From assembly GCF_009604375.1 (NCBI RefSeq), contig NZ_WEGH01000004.1, positions 248,001 to 312,000 of the forward strand: a stretch of 64,000 nucleotides of DNA, read 5' to 3'. Below are positions 44,260 to 52,580 of this stretch, one piece after another (the first letter of the stretch is position 1; each line of letters begins with the position of its first letter). The notes below the pieces were generated by a model. It searched no databases and was not told the DNA's origin. It was given only the letters and a program-made list of their open reading frames with translations. Position numbers and translations under genes: made by a program. Origin of the DNA: Actinomadura macrotermitis. Lineage in GTDB: Bacteria > Actinomycetota > Actinomycetes > Streptosporangiales > Streptosporangiaceae.

Positions 44260-44643
44260 TCATGCCCCGGGCCCGCCGCCGGCGGCGCGCCGGCGCAGGG
44301 CGTCCAGGAGGTGCCGGGCGTCCTCGGCGGGCACGCTCTCGGCGAAGCGGGCGAGGATCGCGCCGTGGTCGGGGGCGTCGGTGAGCGCGTCGAGCATCAG
44401 CCGGGCGGCGTACTCCTCGCGCGCCTGGGTCGGGCTGTAGCGGAACGCCTGGCCGTCGGGGGTGCGGCGCAGCATCCCCTTCTGCGCGAGCCGTTCCGTC
44501 ACGGTCTGCACGGTGTTGTACGCCAGCGGTTTCGCCGCCTTCTCGTTCAGCCCGTCCAGCAGCTCGCGGACCCGCAGGGGTCCGGGGGCCGCCCACAGCG
44601 CCTCCATGATGGAGCGCTCGAGGGATCCGCCCAGTCCGGCCAC
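44260..44643 (-). CDS. BlaI/MecI/CopY-family repressor
   Basis: 127 aa winged-helix protein: MAGLGGSLERSIMEALWAA, recognition helix in AYNTVQTVTERLAQKGML, wing in RTPDGQAFRYSP, and a C-terminal dimerisation/cleavage region. It is the partner of the M56 protease that follows. A TCCTACA-n3-TGTAGGA palindrome in front of the DUF4396 gene nearby is of the type these repressors bind. No such site is visible in front of blaI itself. Confidence 0.92.
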   Translation of the reverse strand: MAGLGGSLERSIMEALWAAPGPLRVRELLDGLNEKAAKPLAYNTVQTVTERLAQKGMLRRTPDGQAFRYSPTQAREEYAARLMLDALTDAPDHGAILARFAESVPAEDARHLLDALRRRAAGGGPGA

Positions 44644-44695
44644 ACGGCCACCTCCGTCCTCCCCTCATTCTGCCGGAGCGCGGGGGGACGGGAGG

Positions 44696-45202
44696 TCAGT
44701 GGTGGTACCGGTGCACGACGGCGTGCCCCTTGCCGCGCCCGATCATCCAGCGGTTGACCGGGGTCGTCAGCAGGAAGGCCACCAGGAGCGACAGGGCCAG
44801 CGCGCCCCAGAACAGCGGGTCGCCGAGGCCGGCGTGCATCGCGCCGGGGATCACCACCATGGTGGCGTTGTCCAGCACCTCCATGACCGCGATCGACACG
44901 GTGTCGGCGGCCAGCGCGACCCCGACGGCCGCCCGCAGCGGCAGCCCGGCCTTCAGCACCCCGCGCATGGTCAGCGCGTAACCGAAGAAGAAGGCCAGCA
45001 CGATCGCCGCAATGATCGTGACCAGGTTGGACCAGCCGAACGCCGTCCCGAGCACCATGCCCAGCACCTCGCCGATGGCGCAGCCGGTCAGGCAGTGCAG
45101 GGTCGCCTGGGCCGCCGCCGCCCAGGTCACCGCTCCCCCGTGCCCGGCGTGGTCATGTGCGGCGTGCTCGTGCCCGTGTTCGTGGTGGTCATGGCTGGTC
45201 AT
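44696..45202 (-). CDS. DUF4396 membrane protein with His-rich N-terminus
   Basis: 168 aa from the ATG at 45202 (GAGGAGG six bases upstream). The first 25 residues are packed with His (HDHHEHGHEHAAHDHAGHGG), a possible metal-binding tail. Then come membrane spans typical of DUF4396: TLHCLTGCAIGEVLGMVLG, LVTIIAAIVLAFFFGYAL and two more, ending HAVVHRYHH. The Cys and His content suggests heavy-metal handling, but no function is proven for the family. The BlaI-type palindrome lies directly upstream. Confidence 0.85.
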   Translation of the reverse strand: MTSHDHHEHGHEHAAHDHAGHGGAVTWAAAAQATLHCLTGCAIGEVLGMVLGTAFGWSNLVTIIAAIVLAFFFGYALTMRGVLKAGLPLRAAVGVALAADTVSIAVMEVLDNATMVVIPGAMHAGLGDPLFWGALALSLLVAFLLTTPVNRWMIGRGKGHAVVHRYHH

Positions 45203-45219
45203 GGGGGGCCTCCTCATAG

Positions 45220-45238
45220 CTCCTACAACGTGTAGGAG
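45220..45238. promoter_or_regulatory. BlaI/CopY-type operator palindrome before the DUF4396 gene
   Basis: CTCCTACA-ACG-TGTAGGAG: eight-base perfect arms with a three-base centre. The TACA...TGTA core is the kind bound by BlaI, MecI and CopY repressors. It ends 17 bases before the start codon, where a repressor would block transcription. The BlaI-family gene is about 600 bases away. Confidence 0.65.
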
Positions 45239-45307
45239 GTTACTCCACGGTGCAGGCCGCCCGCGTGGTGACGCGGGCGGCCTCGGCCGATCAGGGTGCG
45301 GGCCGGT

Positions 45308-46741
45308 TCAGGCGGCGGTCTTGGCCAGGGCGGGGTCCTCCTCGGTCGCGGGGGTCTGCCTGGGGGTGCGCAGGGTGACCAGGGCCAGCGCGGCGCCGCT
45401 GAGGGCGACGATCGCCGCGCCGACGAAGGCGGCCTGGAACCCGTCGGTGAGGGCGGGCAGGTTCCCCAGCCTGTCGGCGCCGTGCGAGGTGGCCAGGGCG
45501 GTCATCGCGGCCAGGCCGACGGCCGAGCCGATCTGGTAGGTGGTGTTGACGATGCCCGAGGCCAGGCCGCCGTCCTGCGGGCCGACGCCGCCGATCGCGG
45601 CCATCATCGCCGGGATGAAGACCAGCGCCATCCCGACCGCCGACACCAGCGAGCCGGGCAGCACGTCGGCCCAGAAGTTCCCGGTGGGGCTGACGGCGGA
45701 CAGGATCGCCAGGCCGCCGGCCAGCACCGCCAGGCCGGTGGCGATGAGGGGCTTGGTGCCGAACCGGGCGATGAGCCGCCCGGTGACGCCGACCATCAGC
45801 ACCATCATCAGCGCGGTCATCGGCACCAGTGCGGCGCCGCTGGAGAAGGCGCCGTAGCCGAGGACCTGCTGCAGGTAGAGGTTGAGGAAGTACCACATCG
45901 GGATCCACGCGGCGCCGAGCAGCGTCATCGCCAGGTTCGCGCCGGCCAGGTTCGGGGTGCGCCAGATCCGCAGCGGCATGAGCGGGTTGCGCAGCGCCCG
46001 CTGGACCGCCACGAAGGCCGCCAGGAGCAGGATCGCGCCGCCCAGTTCCAGCAGCGTCGCGGCGCTGGTCCAGCCCTTGCCGGGGGCCTGGACGATGGCG
46101 TAGACCGCCAGGGCGAGGCCGCCGGTGACCGCGGCCGCGCCGGCCAGGTCCAGCCCGCTGCGGCGGCCGGGGACGGCGGGCAGCAGCGCCGGGACGACGG
46201 CCAGGGACAGCAGACCGATCGGCACGTAGATCACGAACACCCAGGGCCAGCTCAGCCACTCGGCGATGACGCCCCCGAGGAAGACGCCCGCCGTGCCGCC
46301 GGCCGGGGCGGCGGTGCCGTAGAAGGCCATCGCCTTCGGCAGCTCCTTGGGCCGGCCGCCGAACAACGCCATGAGCAGGGTCATCGAGGACGGGGTGATG
46401 AGCGCCGAGCCGACGCCCTGGATCGCCCGTCCGGCGATCTCCACGCCGGGCCCGCCGGCGGCCGCGGCCACCACCGAGCCGGCGATCAGGGTGACCCAGC
46501 CGGCGGCGAAGACCCGGCGGGCGCCGAGCAGGTCCGACAGCCGGCCGCCGAGCAGCAGCAGGCCGCCGAGGGCGACGACGTAGGCGTTGAAGACCCACTG
46601 CAGCCCGCCCGGGCTGAAGCCGAGGTCGCGCTGCATCTCCGGGAGCGCGACGCCGATGATCGAGGTGTCCATGATGACCATGAACTGCGCCCCGGCGAGC
46701 ACGGCCAGTGCCCACCAGCGGCGGGGGTCGGGGGAGGACAT
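45308..46741 (-). CDS. MFS exporter, DHA2 (EmrB/QacA) 14-TM type
   Basis: 477 aa. The start WWALAVLAGAQFMVIMDTSI has the Asp of the family's span 1 motif. Motif A GGRLSDLLGARRV and motif C near GTAGVFLGGVIAEWLSW follow. About fourteen hydrophobic spans. It exports drugs or metabolites with protons. GGAAGGA precedes the ATG. The 41-aa Cys-x-Cys peptide gene is 66 bases upstream on the same strand behind two CsoR-type boxes, so this exporter may respond to copper or reactive sulfur. Confidence 0.92.
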   Translation of the reverse strand: MSSPDPRRWWALAVLAGAQFMVIMDTSIIGVALPEMQRDLGFSPGGLQWVFNAYVVALGGLLLLGGRLSDLLGARRVFAAGWVTLIAGSVVAAAAGGPGVEIAGRAIQGVGSALITPSSMTLLMALFGGRPKELPKAMAFYGTAAPAGGTAGVFLGGVIAEWLSWPWVFVIYVPIGLLSLAVVPALLPAVPGRRSGLDLAGAAAVTGGLALAVYAIVQAPGKGWTSAATLLELGGAILLLAAFVAVQRALRNPLMPLRIWRTPNLAGANLAMTLLGAAWIPMWYFLNLYLQQVLGYGAFSSGAALVPMTALMMVLMVGVTGRLIARFGTKPLIATGLAVLAGGLAILSAVSPTGNFWADVLPGSLVSAVGMALVFIPAMMAAIGGVGPQDGGLASGIVNTTYQIGSAVGLAAMTALATSHGADRLGNLPALTDGFQAAFVGAAIVALSGAALALVTLRTPRQTPATEEDPALAKTAA

Positions 46742-46807
46742 CGGGGGTTCCTTCCGGGGTCGCGGCGCCGGTGCGGCGCCGGGACCCGATGACGGCCGCG
46801 GGAGCGG

Positions 46808-46933
46808 CTAGCGGTCTGTGGTCTGCTGTTCCGCGCGCTGGGCGGCGCGGCGGTCCTCGGTCTCGTCCGCCGCGGCGCGGGCCTCGGCCGGCGGGGCGGC
46901 GGCGATGGTCACGGTGGTCTGACAGGCGCACAT
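46808..46933 (-). CDS. 41-aa peptide with N-terminal Cys-Ala-Cys
   Basis: Begins MCACQTTVTI, continues with Ala/Pro/Glu-rich sequence and ends QQTTDR. The ATG follows GAAGGGGTT on the minus strand. The only two cysteines form a C-x-C pair at positions 2 and 4, which could bind Cu(I) or act as a thiol sensor. A short leader or metal-sponge role is possible. It is first in a two-gene unit with the MFS exporter and lies directly downstream of two CsoR-like operators. I know of no named family. Confidence 0.5.
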   Translation of the reverse strand: MCACQTTVTIAAAPPAEARAAADETEDRRAAQRAEQQTTDR

Positions 46934-46952
46934 GGCCGAACCCCTTCTCTTT

Positions 46953-46968
46953 TACCCCTAGGGGGTAT
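46953..46968. promoter_or_regulatory. CsoR/CstR-type operator, proximal
   Basis: TACCCCTAGGGGGTAT: a C-tract and G-tract inverted repeat with AT ends, the pattern of CsoR-family (copper or persulfide) repressor sites. It is 20 bases upstream of the 41-aa peptide start. Confidence 0.6.
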
Positions 46969-46987
46969 CTCGCGAACAGGACGTGAC

Positions 46988-47004
46988 TATACCCCCCTGG
47001 GGTT
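46988..47004. promoter_or_regulatory. CsoR/CstR-type operator, distal
   Basis: TATACCCCCCTGGGGTT is a second C-tract/G-tract inverted repeat, about 35 bases upstream of the proximal one and just past the end of nuoN. Paired sites of this kind are typical of CsoR-family promoters. No CsoR gene is in the window. Confidence 0.6.
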
Positions 47005-47037
47005 CAGGAGTGTCAAGCCGGCGGCGACGCTCTCCGC

Positions 47038-48420
47038 TCAGCCGACGGAGAGCACGACGCCGCCGGCGACGCCGAGGACGAGCGAGCCCGCCGCCGCACC
47101 GCAGGCGAGCCACCGCGCGCGGCCGTCCAGGCGTCCCTCCCAGGCCGCGCTCCGCGCGAACACCGGGCCGATCCAGCGCAGGTAGTAGAAGACGCTCGCC
47201 ACGGAGTTGACGGCCGCGACCACCGCGAGCCAGGCGAGGCGGCCGTCCACCGCCGCGCCGAACATCAGCACCTTGCCGAGGAACACGGCCGTGGGCGGCG
47301 TCCCGACCAGGCCCAGCAGGCAGACCGCCAGCGACACCGCGAGCAGCGGGCAGCGCCGCGCGAGGCCGGTGTAGGCGGCCAGGTCGTCGCGGCCGGCCGC
47401 CATGACCACCGCGAACGCGCCGAGGTTGGTGACGGCGTAGGCGGCCAGGTAGAACAGCAGCGCGGTCTCGGCCAGGCCGCTGCGCCCGGCCGCCGCGACC
47501 GGGACGAGCAGGTACCCGGCCTGGCTGATGGTGGAGTACCCCAGCAGGCGGCGGACGTTGTCCTGCCCGAACGCCGCGAGGTTGCCGAGCGTCATGGTCG
47601 CGGCGGCGACGACCGCGAGCAGCAGCGGCCGGTCGAGCAGGTGCGCGGGGAGCGCCTCGGTCGTGAAGCGGTAGAGGGCGGCGAAGGCGCCGATCTTCGG
47701 GACCGTGGTGACGAACGCCGCGACGGCCGGTGGCGCCCCCTCCGCGACGTCGGGCACCCAGAAGTGCGCGGGCACGATGCCCGCCTTGAACATCAGCCCC
47801 GCGAGCACCCCGACGACGCCGACCGCGGCGGCTCCCGCCGGAGCCTCCGCGAGGCCGTCGCGGAGCGCCGCGTAGGAGGTGCCGCGCCCCGTCCCGTACA
47901 GCAGGGTCGCCCCGGCCAGCATGAAGACGCCGAGGAGCGCGCCCATCAGGTAGTACTTCAGCGCGGCCTCGGTGCCCGGCGCGTCCTTGGCGAAGCCGGC
48001 GAGGGCGTAGGCGGGGATGCTCGCCAGCAGGTAGGCGGCGATCAGCACCAGCAGGTCGGACGAGGCGCCCAGCATGATCGTGCCGAGGGCGGCCAGGACC
48101 ACCAGCACGTGGAACTCGGTCTCCCGCGGGTGGCCGCGCAGCGGGCCGGCCGCGAGCGCGACGACCAGCAGCGTCGCCGCCGGCACGATGATCCGTGTCG
48201 CGTGGGTGACGGGGTCGAGCGTGAACGCCTCGAACGCCGTCGCGTCCGGGCGCCCCGCCGCGACGGCGGCCGTGACGAGCCCGGCTGCCAGGCCCGCCGC
48301 GCAGAGGGCGACGGCGGGCCACTGCCGGTCGCGCGGCGAGAACATCCCGCACAGCAGCCCGGCCATGGCCCCGGCGAGCAGACAGAGCTCCGGCAGCAGG
48401 TCGGCCGGGTTCTCGTTCAC
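47038..48420 (-). CDS. nuoN: NADH-quinone oxidoreductase subunit N
   Basis: 460 aa, fourteen-span antiporter-like subunit of the complex I membrane arm. The TM5 glutamate region and the lysines in GLMFKAGIVPAHFWVPDV are kept, as are NVRRLLGYSTISQAGYL and the ALKYYLMGAL block. ATGA overlap with nuoM. Last gene of the reduced nuo operon. Confidence 0.93.
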   Translation of the reverse strand: MNENPADLLPELCLLAGAMAGLLCGMFSPRDRQWPAVALCAAGLAAGLVTAAVAAGRPDATAFEAFTLDPVTHATRIIVPAATLLVVALAAGPLRGHPRETEFHVLVVLAALGTIMLGASSDLLVLIAAYLLASIPAYALAGFAKDAPGTEAALKYYLMGALLGVFMLAGATLLYGTGRGTSYAALRDGLAEAPAGAAAVGVVGVLAGLMFKAGIVPAHFWVPDVAEGAPPAVAAFVTTVPKIGAFAALYRFTTEALPAHLLDRPLLLAVVAAATMTLGNLAAFGQDNVRRLLGYSTISQAGYLLVPVAAAGRSGLAETALLFYLAAYAVTNLGAFAVVMAAGRDDLAAYTGLARRCPLLAVSLAVCLLGLVGTPPTAVFLGKVLMFGAAVDGRLAWLAVVAAVNSVASVFYYLRWIGPVFARSAAWEGRLDGRARWLACGAAAGSLVLGVAGGVVLSVG

Positions 48421-49916
48421 CGGTCCACCAGCCGGACCACGGCGGCCGACACCGGCTCGATCGTGTCCAGCAGGAAGCGCGGCGCGATGCCGATGACCAG
48501 CGACGACACCAGCAGCGGGGCGACTGCGGCGAGTTCGGGCCGGCGCATGTCGGTCATGCGCGGCGTGAGCTCACCGGGCGGCCCGAGAAGAGTGCGTTGC
48601 AGGAGACGCAGGAACAGCGCCGTGGTGATGAGGACGCCGGCGACCGCCAGCGCGCCGGCCACGGCGGTCCCGCCGCCTCCGCTCCCGATGACCCCGGTGA
48701 AGATCTGGAATTCGGCGATGAACCCGGACAGGCCGGGCAGCCCGAGCGAAGCGAACGCGGCGGCCGTGAGGAGCCCGGAGAAGACCGGCGCGACCCCCGC
48801 GATGCCGCCGAACCGGCCCATGTCGTAGGCCCCGGTCCGGTCGTACAGCACGCCGGCCAGCAGGAACAGCGCGCCGGTGACCAGGCCGTGGCTGACCAGC
48901 TGGGTGACGGCGCCGGTCACCGCGAGCCGCCGCGCGGCCTCCTCTCCCCCGGCCCCGGCGGCGCCGAGCGCGAGCACGACGTAGCCCATGTGGTTGACCG
49001 AGGTGTAGGCGACCAGCCGCTTGAGGTTCTCCTGGGCGAACGCGACGAGCGCCCCGTACAGGACTCCGGCCACCCCGATCACGATGACGAGCCAGGCGTA
49101 GCGGCGCCAGGCGTCCGGCAGCATCGGCATCGCGATCCGCACGAGGCCGTAGGGGCCCATCTTCAGCAGGACGCCGGCCAGGATCGCCGATCCGGCGGCG
49201 GGTGCGTCGGTGTGCGCGGGCGGGAGCCAGGTGTGGAACGGCACGGCCGGTGTCTTGACGGCCAGGCCGATGCCGACCGCCAGCAGGACCAGCGCCGCCG
49301 TCCCCGGCGACCCGCTGAGCGGCGGCGTGCGGATGAGCTCGGCCATGTCGAAGGTGTGCGGTTCGGCGCCGAGGTAGAGCCCGATGAAGCCGAGGAGCAG
49401 GACGAGCGAGCCGAGGAAGGTGTAGAGGAAGAACTTCAGCGCCGACCGCGTCCGGTCGCCGTGCCCCCAGCCCGCGATGACGAAGTACATGCCGACGATG
49501 GACAGGTCGAAGAACACGAAGAACAGCAGCAGGTCGAGCGCGGCGAACAGCCCGAGGCAGACCGTCTGCAGGGCCAGGAACAGCGCGGCGAAGGCGCGCG
49601 CCCGCTTCGCCCGGCCGAGGGAGCAGACCGCGCAGGCGAGGAAGAGCAGGGCGGTGAGGGCGAGCAGCGGCAGCGACAGGCCGTCGACGCCGACGTGGTA
49701 GCCGGCGCGGACCGACGGGATCCAGCGCAGGTTCGTCTCGTGGGATACCCCCGTACCGTTCCCGTGGCCGATCCACAACGCGACGGTCAGGGCGAGGTCG
49801 GCGGCGCACGCGGCGATCCAGGCCCAGCCGGCGGCGCGGTCGCCGAGCCGGGGCGCGGCGCAGAGCCCGAGCGCGGCGGCGAGCGGCAGGAAGATCGTCA
49901 GCGAGAGCACGGTCAC
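48417..49916 (-). CDS. nuoM: NADH-quinone oxidoreductase subunit M
   Basis: 499 aa from a GTG that overlaps the nuoL stop by four bases; longer open sequence upstream belongs to other frames. Proton-channel motifs are kept: LALGIG-type VGIGLAVKTPAVPFHTWLPP with Lys, LKRLVAYTSVNHMGYV, and the Glu-equivalent span around FFVFFDLSIVGMYFVI. In the last motif the usual E of the F-E-x-x-L-x-P motif reads Asp-Leu-Ser, which is worth a check. It is one of the three antiporter-like subunits. Confidence 0.92.
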   Translation of the reverse strand: MTVLSLTIFLPLAAALGLCAAPRLGDRAAGWAWIAACAADLALTVALWIGHGNGTGVSHETNLRWIPSVRAGYHVGVDGLSLPLLALTALLFLACAVCSLGRAKRARAFAALFLALQTVCLGLFAALDLLLFFVFFDLSIVGMYFVIAGWGHGDRTRSALKFFLYTFLGSLVLLLGFIGLYLGAEPHTFDMAELIRTPPLSGSPGTAALVLLAVGIGLAVKTPAVPFHTWLPPAHTDAPAAGSAILAGVLLKMGPYGLVRIAMPMLPDAWRRYAWLVIVIGVAGVLYGALVAFAQENLKRLVAYTSVNHMGYVVLALGAAGAGGEEAARRLAVTGAVTQLVSHGLVTGALFLLAGVLYDRTGAYDMGRFGGIAGVAPVFSGLLTAAAFASLGLPGLSGFIAEFQIFTGVIGSGGGGTAVAGALAVAGVLITTALFLRLLQRTLLGPPGELTPRMTDMRRPELAAVAPLLVSSLVIGIAPRFLLDTIEPVSAAVVRLVDR

Positions 49917-51763
49917 CCGGCCACGAGCACGATGAGGACGAGCACCGCGAACAGCACCGCGGCCTGGGCGTAGTACAGGTGCACCTGCCCGGTCTGGGGG
50001 CGGCGGGCGAGTGCGCCGAGCCGGCGGGCCGTCCCGCCCGTCGCGTTGACGAGGCCGTCGATTCCGGGTTCTATGCGGCGGGCGGCGAAGGCCGACGCGA
50101 GCCGTCCCCCGGCGGCGGCCGCCCGCACCCCGCCGTCGATGACGCGGTCGTCGAACCGGGCCAGTGCGCAGGCCAGCGCCCATACCGGGCGCGCGACGAG
50201 CAGGACGGCGACCTGCTCCAGCCGGAACCAGTGCAGGGCGAAGGGCGCGCGCACGGTGCCCGAACAGCGCGCCGAAAACCAGGTCAGGGCGAGGACGGCG
50301 AGGGCCAGCGCGCCGGAGACAGTCAGTTCGGTCGCATTCGGACCGGTGGCCGTGGTGTCGCCAAGGAGGCGCCGCCACGGGCCGGCGAGCGGTGGCAGCA
50401 CGAGCGCGCCCAGGGTCGCGGCGGCGACGGCCAGCACGGGCAGCGGCGCCTGCGATCTGACGCGCCGCGTTCCCTGCCGCTCGGTGTCGTCCCTGGTCGC
50501 CGCGTCCGCCGGACGCCAGACCGCCACCAGGGCGCGGGCCGCGTACCCGGCCGACAGCAGGCCGGCCGCGAGGCCGACGACGTACAGGGCGGGGGTATCG
50601 CGGGCGGCGGCGAGCACCGCGCCCTTGGTCGCCCACAGCGACAGCGGCGGCACCCCGGCGAGGGCGAGCGCCCCCACGGCGAAAGTGACGCCGACCAGGC
50701 GGTACCGGCGGGCCGCGCCGTGCAGCTCGTCCAGGGCCTTGGTGCCGAGGGCCGTCAGCCAGGCCCCCGCGCAGAGGAACAGCAGGCTCTTCACAGCGGC
50801 GTGCGCGACCAGGTGCGCGGCGCCGCCCGCGACCGTGCCGGTCCCGGCCGCGAGCACCATGAAGCCGATCTGTGCGCAGGTCGACGCGGCCAGCAACTGC
50901 TTGAGGTCACGCTGGGCGAGCGCGACCGCGCCGAGGAGCAGGGCGGTCAGCGCGCCGGACCAGGCGACGAGCGGCGCCGCCCAGCCGGTCGCGTGCAGCA
51001 GCGGCTGCAGGCGCAGCAGCAGGTACGCGCCGGCGGCGACCATGGTGGCCGAGTGCAGCAGCGCGGAGACCGGCGACGGGCCGGCCATCGCCCGCGACAG
51101 CCAGAACGAGAACGGCAGCTGCGCCGACTTGCCCAGCGACGCCAGCACGACGCCCGCCGCGACCAGGTCCCGCCACGGCTCGTCCGCGCCTGCCAGAGCG
51201 GACAGCTCCAGAGAGCCGGTCCCGGCCAGGGCGGCGCCGGCGGCGAGGTAGAGGCCAAGGTCGCCGGCGCGGGTGGTGAGGAAGGAGACGCCGGCCGCGC
51301 GGACCCGGCCGGGGTCGCGCCACCAGAAGCCGATGAGCGCGTACGACATCGCGCCCATGACCTCCCAGCCCATCAGCAGGACGGCGAGGCCGGTCGCGGT
51401 GACCGTCACCAGCATGGCGCCGGTGAAGACCAGCATCAGCCCGAAGAAGCGCGCCCGCGCCTCGCCGGCGGCGAACTCCCCCGCCGCGAACACCAGGACG
51501 GCGAGGCTCACCGCCGCGACGGTCACCACCAGGGCGGCCGACGAACCGTCCACCGCGAGCCCGGCGGGCAGGCCGCCGAACAGCGGGAACCGCGCCGACG
51601 GCCGGGTCCACGCCGCCGCGACGGCCAAGACGAGCGTGCCGAGCGCGGCCGTCACCGCGAGCCCCGGCGCCACCCGGTCCAGGCGCCGGCCTGGGAAGAA
51701 ACCCGCGACGATCAGCACCATGCCGACGGCGATCGGCAGGGCGGGCAGCAGCAGGGCGGTCAT
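49913..51763 (-). CDS. nuoL: NADH-quinone oxidoreductase subunit L
   Basis: 616 aa, the distal antiporter-like subunit. Visible are GWEVMGAMSYALIGFW (span 5 Glu), GKSAQLPFSFWLSRAMAGPSP with the channel Lys, ALLHSATMVAAGAYLL, and DLKQLLAASTCAQIGFM. C-terminal hydrophobic tail. The usual PTPVSALIH appears as PSPVSALLH. Four-base overlaps with nuoK and nuoM. Confidence 0.93.
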   Translation of the reverse strand: MTALLLPALPIAVGMVLIVAGFFPGRRLDRVAPGLAVTAALGTLVLAVAAAWTRPSARFPLFGGLPAGLAVDGSSAALVVTVAAVSLAVLVFAAGEFAAGEARARFFGLMLVFTGAMLVTVTATGLAVLLMGWEVMGAMSYALIGFWWRDPGRVRAAGVSFLTTRAGDLGLYLAAGAALAGTGSLELSALAGADEPWRDLVAAGVVLASLGKSAQLPFSFWLSRAMAGPSPVSALLHSATMVAAGAYLLLRLQPLLHATGWAAPLVAWSGALTALLLGAVALAQRDLKQLLAASTCAQIGFMVLAAGTGTVAGGAAHLVAHAAVKSLLFLCAGAWLTALGTKALDELHGAARRYRLVGVTFAVGALALAGVPPLSLWATKGAVLAAARDTPALYVVGLAAGLLSAGYAARALVAVWRPADAATRDDTERQGTRRVRSQAPLPVLAVAAATLGALVLPPLAGPWRRLLGDTTATGPNATELTVSGALALAVLALTWFSARCSGTVRAPFALHWFRLEQVAVLLVARPVWALACALARFDDRVIDGGVRAAAAGGRLASAFAARRIEPGIDGLVNATGGTARRLGALARRPQTGQVHLYYAQAAVLFAVLVLIVLVAG

Positions 51764-52065
51764 CCCTTGAGGTCCCCGGCGTCGTCGGTCGTGTCCACCT
51801 CGCGGGCGCGGTACAGCGCCGTCACCACGGCGAAGCCCGCCGCCATCTCCAGCGCCATCACCGTCAGGGCCACCAGCAGCAGGACCTGGCCGTCCGCCGC
51901 CCCGGGCGCGACGTAGTGCCAGAACGCGCCGGCCGCGACCAGGATCCCGTTGATCATGAGTTCGAGGCCCATCATCAGCATCACGACCGACTGCTGGGAC
52001 AGCGCGCCGTACAGGCCCACCGCGAACAGGGCGGCGGCGAGCAGCAGGAACGCCTGGAGGCTCAC
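51760..52065 (-). CDS. nuoK: NADH-quinone oxidoreductase subunit K
   Basis: 101 aa from a GTG overlapping the nuoJ stop. Three spans, with the buried glutamates in MMGLELMINGI and LTVMALEMAAGFAV that carry protons through the arm. Normal length. Confidence 0.93.
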   Translation of the reverse strand: MSLQAFLLLAAALFAVGLYGALSQQSVVMLMMGLELMINGILVAAGAFWHYVAPGAADGQVLLLVALTVMALEMAAGFAVVTALYRAREVDTTDDAGDLKG

Positions 52066-52568
52066 TCCGCGCCGCCGTAGCGGCCCCGGCCGGTGGCCAG
52101 CACCACCGAGGCGATCATCGTGGCGAGGATGGCGACGCCGGCCACCATCATCACCGGCATCTTCGGCCCCATGACCGCCTCGCCGAGCGCGAAGGCCGGG
52201 TCGCGCGGCGGCGCCCCCTGCCGGTGCGGCCACGGGGTGAGCACGATCCCGGCCGCCAGCGCGGCGAAGACGCCGGCCGCGATGGCGAGCGCGCCGCGCC
52301 GGCCGTGCACCATCGACATCGGCATCAGCCCGCCCGGGTCCATCATGTACATGATCATGAAGACCGCCATGACGAGCATCTCCATGATCATCATGAGGAT
52401 CGTCAGCACGCCGGGGTAGGCCAGGCCGAGCAGCAGCAGTTCCCCGCCGGCGCACAGGAACGAGGCCAGCAGGGCGAAGGTGGCCCGCGCCATCGAGTTC
52501 ACCGCGAACACCGCCGCCCCGAAGCCGACGGCGGCGACCGCGAGCGCCCAGAACGCGACGACCTGCAT
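52062..52568 (-). CDS. nuoJ: NADH-quinone oxidoreductase subunit J
   Basis: 168 aa, five spans (AFWALAVAAVGFGAAVFAV, FLCAGGELLLLGLAYPGV and others). It contains a Met-rich third span (MMIMEMLVMAVFMIMYMM) that is unusually rich in Met. It begins only 12 bases after nuoH, where nuoI stands in canonical operons; no nuoI is present. Confidence 0.88.
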   Translation of the reverse strand: MQVVAFWALAVAAVGFGAAVFAVNSMARATFALLASFLCAGGELLLLGLAYPGVLTILMMIMEMLVMAVFMIMYMMDPGGLMPMSMVHGRRGALAIAAGVFAALAAGIVLTPWPHRQGAPPRDPAFALGEAVMGPKMPVMMVAGVAILATMIASVVLATGRGRYGGAE

Positions 52569-52580
52569 CTCCCCTCCCCC

